This document shows positions 58,870 through 64,000 of a stretch of DNA of 64,000 nucleotides, one piece after another (positions within the stretch are counted from its first letter, which is position 1; every line of letters begins with the position of its first letter). The DNA comes from Chrysoperla carnea (Eukaryota; Arthropoda; Insecta; Neuroptera; Chrysopidae): positions 33,066,140 through 33,130,139 of the forward strand of contig NC_058342.1 of assembly GCF_905475395.1 (NCBI RefSeq), in the 5' to 3' direction. Position numbers and translations under genes: made by a program. A model generated the notes under the pieces. It was given only the letters and a program-made list of their open reading frames with translations. It was not told the DNA's origin and did not search any database.

Positions 58870-59470
58870 AAATTTTGACTTTGATTTTAAATCAGATAGA
58901 AAAGAGTGGTGGTGAATTCATTAAGCTAATTAAAACTGTACGATTGAGTTTTTGGACGAAGAAACGAAGCACAAAACATGATCAAAGTTCGAAAAATTTG
59001 AGCAGTAAGTCGGATTTGAATGCGGTTTTCGGTATTCGATTGAATTGGTCTCAGATGTACCTAGTGCAACGGTATCCCCATCGCAATTCTGTAGTTTTTG
59101 AGAAATTCGTTATATAATCAGTCCAAACTCGTTACTGGGTTGCACCAGGTACCTCTGAGACCAATTCATGTACTTCAGCGATCCCAAAACCAGCTAGTAA
59201 CGAGTTTGGACTGATTATATGACGTTTTTCTCGAAAACTCCAGGAGGTGACGTGAATACCGTTGTACCAGGTATCTCTGAGATCAATTCTATCACGATAT
59301 TTGTATTTAGCGACCCCAAACTGGTTATATGACGAATTTTTCGAAAAGCCCAGGAAGCGACGAGGATACCGTTGTACCAGGTACTTCTGATACCAATTCT
59401 GTCACGATATCCGTGTTCAGCGATCCCAAAAACCTTCGTGTTACAAGTTTGGAATCATTTTCATCACTAT
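58870..59470. repeat. Complex tandem/inverted repeat, 110-130-bp units
   Basis: Motifs recur: ttgtaccaggta(t/c)(c/t)tctgag, agcgatcccaaa, tatatgacg(a/t)(a/t)tttttcgaaaa. The first unit (59020-59110) is inverted relative to the rest. Long open frames across it result from repeat periodicity. Confidence 0.7.
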
Positions 59471-59814
59471 TAACCGAAAACCGCATTCAAATTCAACTAA
59501 CTGCTAAAATTTTTCAAACTTTATTCCTTCGTCTATTTACTAATTCTTTTTAATTAGAGTTAATGGAATCTCTTTTCATTTTTCATTTTAGTTAAATAAA
59601 TATTCAAGAAATTCAAAATAAAAAAAAAAAGGTCATACGCTACGCTGGCACTAATCTCACGTATTAGGTTACAGTTGATTCTGATAGCACAACCTTGAAG
59701 ACTGACCTGACATTAGCGCAGCAATTAATTGGGTAGTTTTCAATATATAGGTACACAGAAATCCGTCGGAGATCTCATTTTTCTAAGAATAGTTACATAA
59801 TTACATACTATACA

Positions 59815-60300
59815 ATTTACGCCTAATTTGCGCCCTCACGGGTAAACAGTGATATTTACGAAAAAATGTTTCAAACAAAACTTGGTTATTTTTTTATAAG
59901 GAATATTTTTTACACTTAAACGTTTGTTCTATCTATAACGGTTTATACAAGATGGGTCCTACGGACCCAAGACCCAATTGATCTATGTTGCTCATTTACG
60001 AACTCGACTTCGTTTTCTCTTTTCGTTTTTGAGTTATCGTGATGACAGACAGACGACAGACGACAGACGACAGACGACAGACGACAGACGACAGACGACA
60101 GACGACAGACGACAGACGACAGACGACAGACGACAGACGACAGACAGACAAACAGACAACCGTAAATGGACTATTTATGTGATTTTATGAACATCTGTAC
60201 CAAAATTTTGTTCATAGCATCAATATTTTTAAGCGTTACAAACTTGGGAGTAAACTTAGTATACCTTGCATATTACATATATGCATGGTATACAAATCGG
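59815..60300 (+). repeat. Family C repeat carrying an expanded heptamer tract
   Basis: Standard family C order. At 60050-60140 there are thirteen perfect copies of CAGACGA (91 bp) where other members have a short GTCT/ACAG stretch. The open frame there, full of RRQTTDD, is an artefact. Confidence 0.85.
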
Positions 60301-63300
60301 ATATTTCGATAAAATTCAGTATATAAGTTAATTTTGACCCAAAAATAAATAAAATTTGCGTCACTTTTAAGTGCTATTTATTCTTAAAAATCGATATAAA
60401 AATTTTTAGTTAGCTCAAATAATTTCGGAACTTATCTATTGATAAACTAGTCAATGGTTAAATTTTAGGTAATGTTAATGGTTTGTTTGAGGTTGTGTTG
60501 GGCTTGGGTTGGGTTACATGTACATACTCTCCGTATATGAGAATTTTGGATTCCCTAAGGTGATAATATGGTAAAATAAAATATGGTATGAGAATATTAT
60601 TTTGGGGTAGGTACAAGTGGGCTGTTAAATTTTCACAGATATTTATTATTTAATTTGAACTGATGATACCTATTTGCACATGGGCGTCTGCATTTCAAAC
60701 TCAGAAATCAACCCCCCAAAACAATTCAAATCAAAGCTTCAATTAAGGTAGTATAGCTGTATCGAAGCGAGAAACAGTTCAGGCAAATTAGCAATCATTT
60801 TTGACTTGTTTTTTACTGATGATACAAAAAAAAATTATAATTAATTAAAAATTTCATTAAGGAAGTAAGGGCGTTTTTATTTTACGATAGGAAAAAAAAT
60901 TATTAAGATGAACATTTTTGTAATGCACTCGTGAAATTTCAACACATTCGCGGATACAGTTTTCGCTAAAAAAATTCCCGAAGTTAGCACTTTTAACATA
61001 GGCTTATATTTTGAAGCTAGCTAAAATCATGAAGAAAAACGTAAAAAACTCGTAGCGATAAGAAAGTTATACTACTACTGCTATACTACCTTAATATATC
61101 AACTAAAACGATATATAGGTACTTTATATATGGTCATCCAATTTTTCATTATATTTTCACATTCAATTAAACTTTTCACCATTTTCACTTAACAATCAAA
61201 TTTTCCAATAATTTAATGATTCCTATGTTCGATGATCTTTAACCTTTCATTAAAGATATGGGAAATAAATATGTGAAATCCGTTCCATTCATATACAGGT
61301 GATTTTAATTCATCTATTCACATTACACATTGATTTTTCTAAAAACTTTTTTGATGTGCCATAAATTAATCGATTATTATGCTACTAAAACCATTCTTTA
61401 CCGAGGAAAAACTGAAATGCCTTTTCCAAAAAGACAATGTTTCGTTAAAGTGCCACCCAAATTAGTGAAATTTCTCTCAGAAAATTACCAAATGGACGAT
61501 GTCAATACTGATTCCCCTAAGAAAAGAATATAATTTATAGCAAAACTATTCGAGATATGTATAACGTCGAAATATTTTTGATTTGTTCAAATTGTTAAAA
61601 CTATTCAATATTTCTAAAAAGAGGATCCTTTTACTGACCTTATAAGAATAGGTTGGTAAAATGAACCCATTGCATTTTTTATCAAACAGTTCACATAAAA
61701 TATTAATTGTTCTTTTACATTGCATCAATAATTAGTATGAAAACAAAAATCACTGGTAAAATCATCTAAATTAATACATTCAAGATCCGCCACATGATGG
61801 CGGATCATTTTACTTATTATAGTTTTATATACAAAATAGGGATCATTTATAAAAGGGATCATTTTACCTGTAACGACATATTTTAATATAGTCATAAAAT
61901 TTATTTTACCCAAATCAAAATATGTTATTAATATTATTAAAAGTCAGCAGAAACCAAGAGAAAAACAATCAGCCAGTGAAAACTAGTACAAAGGAAGAAA
62001 TTTTGTGTTGAAAATTATCTTACCATAGATCATAAGTAATAAAACTAATATTTTTGCTACGAATCACAAAATAGCTTATACATCGCCAGAAGTCTTTGTG
62101 GAACGATTAATTTGATCTATTGGTAAATATACTAGATGGCTTTCGATTCACGCTTTTCGCTTTTGGCTCACTTAAAACAACGAGAGATTATTTTATCCAG
62201 AAGGATCATACACTTTCTCCTGCATACGGTTTCGAATTAATAGTAATCTTTTTTTGTCGTCAGTAAAAAAAAAACACTTATAGATTATCTTATACCTCCT
62301 CCTCCCCCCCCCCCCCTTAGTATATAATAGTGATATTAGAGTAGACGCCAATGTATGAATAATATTAATAAAACAAGTATATTACAGTAACATCAACATC
62401 GGTATGGTATCGAATTTAAATTCAATTTAATGTATATTTGAATAGTTTAAATTTAGTTTAGTTTCCCCTTTCGATAAGAGATCTATTTGGAAGCATTTGT
62501 ACTACCACACTCCCACAGAATGAGTATACACCATTACAGTACACTAGTACTAGTAAATACTAGACAGTGGGAGTATATGTAACCTATATTTGGAATCTAA
62601 TAATAGAAATAGAAATATTATATACAGTCAAAATATATTATCATGACTTCAGTTATAGTAATATTAATCTTATACAAGGTGTTCTGTTATTGATGGTAGA
62701 AAATTATATCAATAAATTAAGCTTATCAAAACAAATGGAAAAGCTCTTTACAAAATTTCGATCTGAGGTCTAATTCAGAAGATGTGGCTATGAGAAAAAT
62801 AGAAAGATTTATGGATTCACAAACCTATCAAACTCATTAAACGTAGTAAGTGCCACGAGGACTATCATAAAACAATAATTGATTGTAAATTGATTTAATT
62901 GGGTAGCGAATACTAAAAAAAATATTTTGCTATCTTTATTTATAAAGAAAACAAAAAAATAATACATATTTATCAAATTATTTCACCACTACAGAGACAC
63001 TTAGATGTGGGAGGTATCAAATTATATATTAATATAGATACGGAGGGGATTAAATTGTGTAATACATAACACATAATGTCTTAGGATAACACAACATGTT
63101 GTGTTTTGCTAAGACATTCTGTGTTTGTCAACTTAAAAAAGACACTGTGTATACAAATACTTTTCCTTAAATGTCGTTCCAATTGATTTTGACTGTATAT
63201 TATATTATACATATATTTCACTGAAGTAAATCCTTCAAAAACTATTTCGTTTCGTATTTAAATAACGACTTAGAACTTACGAGTCCGTAGGTAACTTACG

Positions 63301-63420
63301 AAATACTTTGGACACGATCAGTACATGGATAGAAAGTCGCCAAATTTAATGAAACTTTCGGAAATCGGTAATTTTAAGGAAAGAGCAATTAAATGGGATA
63401 ATGAATTCTGTTAACAAATA
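60301..63420. other. AT-rich non-coding DNA
   Basis: 60300-60365 resembles a satellite fragment (gataaaattcagtatataagtt). A 9-bp-arm hairpin (gatccgcca/tggcggatc) sits at about 61785-61808. Short frames near 61330-61533 and 61546-61913 have no recognisable homology. A poly-C run is at about 62304-62318. Confidence 0.4.
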
Positions 63421-63424
63421 CATA

Positions 63425-63870
63425 ATGATGTCGACTCGAGATAGCGCATGCGGATTCCTTGGGATTCCAACTCAGTTAGTCCTGTATTTAAAGCTTCATT
63501 GCTTATAAGGTTCACAATAGAGCGAATATGGTGTCACATTTTTTCGCTCGACAACACATTTTTCCCGCTGACGGCTCTTGCGTTAATCCTGTGGTTCAAA
63601 TACCCTGGCTTATTTCGGGTTAACCATGCTTTCATTGGAGTCGAGTTAAAAAAAGTATGCGGAATTTTTCATCTTGTGTAAGCCCTGTGATTAATATTCA
63701 TCGGCGTCCAATCGAGTTAGCATGGATCTACGGGCTTTTTGGCCCGTTCGATCACTCTTGTATTCACGGGTTGGCCGTCCACCTAATGAGATCGAGAGTT
63801 GATTGGTCTGTGAGAGATTTGTCGCTGGTAAAATGATTGACGGATGAATTGTCAGTCATGCTACTGAACT
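63425..63870. other. GC-richer patch of unknown origin
   Basis: Composition is visibly higher in G+C than the flanks. It has a perfect 6-bp-arm hairpin (ACGGGCTTTTTGGCCCGT) near 63730-63747. A 77-codon open frame on the plus strand is not recognisable. It could be an LTR, a domesticated or transferred piece, or just a conserved non-coding block. Confidence 0.35.
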
Positions 63871-64000
63871 GAACAACTGAACCCTTGAACGTAGGGTGAA
63901 ACTAATATATTTTATATACAGATAAGTTCAAAAGTAATTGATAAGATGGTTACAATCTGTGCTCTTTCTTTTTGTTGGTTTTGTGTTGAAAACTTTAGAG

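Noticed and set aside
59978-60190. Frame with repeated RRQTTDD
   Set aside because: Produced by the CAGACGA heptamer tract within a family C repeat.
61330-61913. Frames ending SPKKRI (plus) and two adjacent minus frames
   Set aside because: Considered as a decayed gene or an old insertion; no motif, splice site or start context supports this, and I recognise no family.

Overview
This is an AT-rich, repeat-choked piece of a eukaryotic chromosome, almost certainly from an insect; I cannot settle the order. Two protein-coding genes can be read, both on the minus strand with GT-AG introns. Nearly everything else is transposable-element, SINE, LINE or satellite debris.

Gene 1 (8128-11614) is a MIER1-type transcriptional corepressor in five coding exons. 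The exons join in phase to 457 codons, with the acidic N-terminal region, ELM2 and SANT in the expected order. Gene 2 (15737-52668) is a TGF-beta-superfamily ligand, best matched from memory to insect maverick. Its pieces are a signal-peptide exon (52453-52668), a prodomain exon (34488-34650) and a last exon with the rest of the prodomain, a furin site and a nine-cysteine mature domain (15737-16590). The phases fit across two introns of about 17.8 and 17.9 kb and predict 410 residues. The two genes lie head to tail, about 4.1 kb apart.

Layout. 1-8 kb: no gene; a three-unit palindrome-bearing satellite (431-1254), several small terminal-inverted-repeat elements, one of them (2631-3010) holding an exon-like open frame, and an 830-bp foldback (7187-8017). 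8.1-11.6 kb: MIER1, with LINE and tandem-repeat debris in its introns. 12-15.2 kb: promoter-side DNA, a 485-bp inverted-repeat element and a perfect 27-bp-arm hairpin. 15.7-52.7 kb: maverick and its introns, filled with TTAA-bounded elements, tRNA-derived SINEs, elements ending in CACTGAAA, a dispersed repeat with an internal GTCT-rich tract, a 316-bp satellite, a hAT transposase relic and an RNase H LINE relic. 52.7-64 kb: upstream DNA, another frameshifted LINE relic, a foldback with sub-repeats, tandem repeats and a more GC-rich patch at the right edge.

Nested insertions give a relative chronology. TTAA-bounded elements are interrupted by a SINE and by a CACTGAAA element, and one TTAA-bounded element itself interrupts a LINE. 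No CRISPR array, rRNA, functional tRNA or prokaryotic feature was seen. Similarities were judged by eye; no database search was possible.
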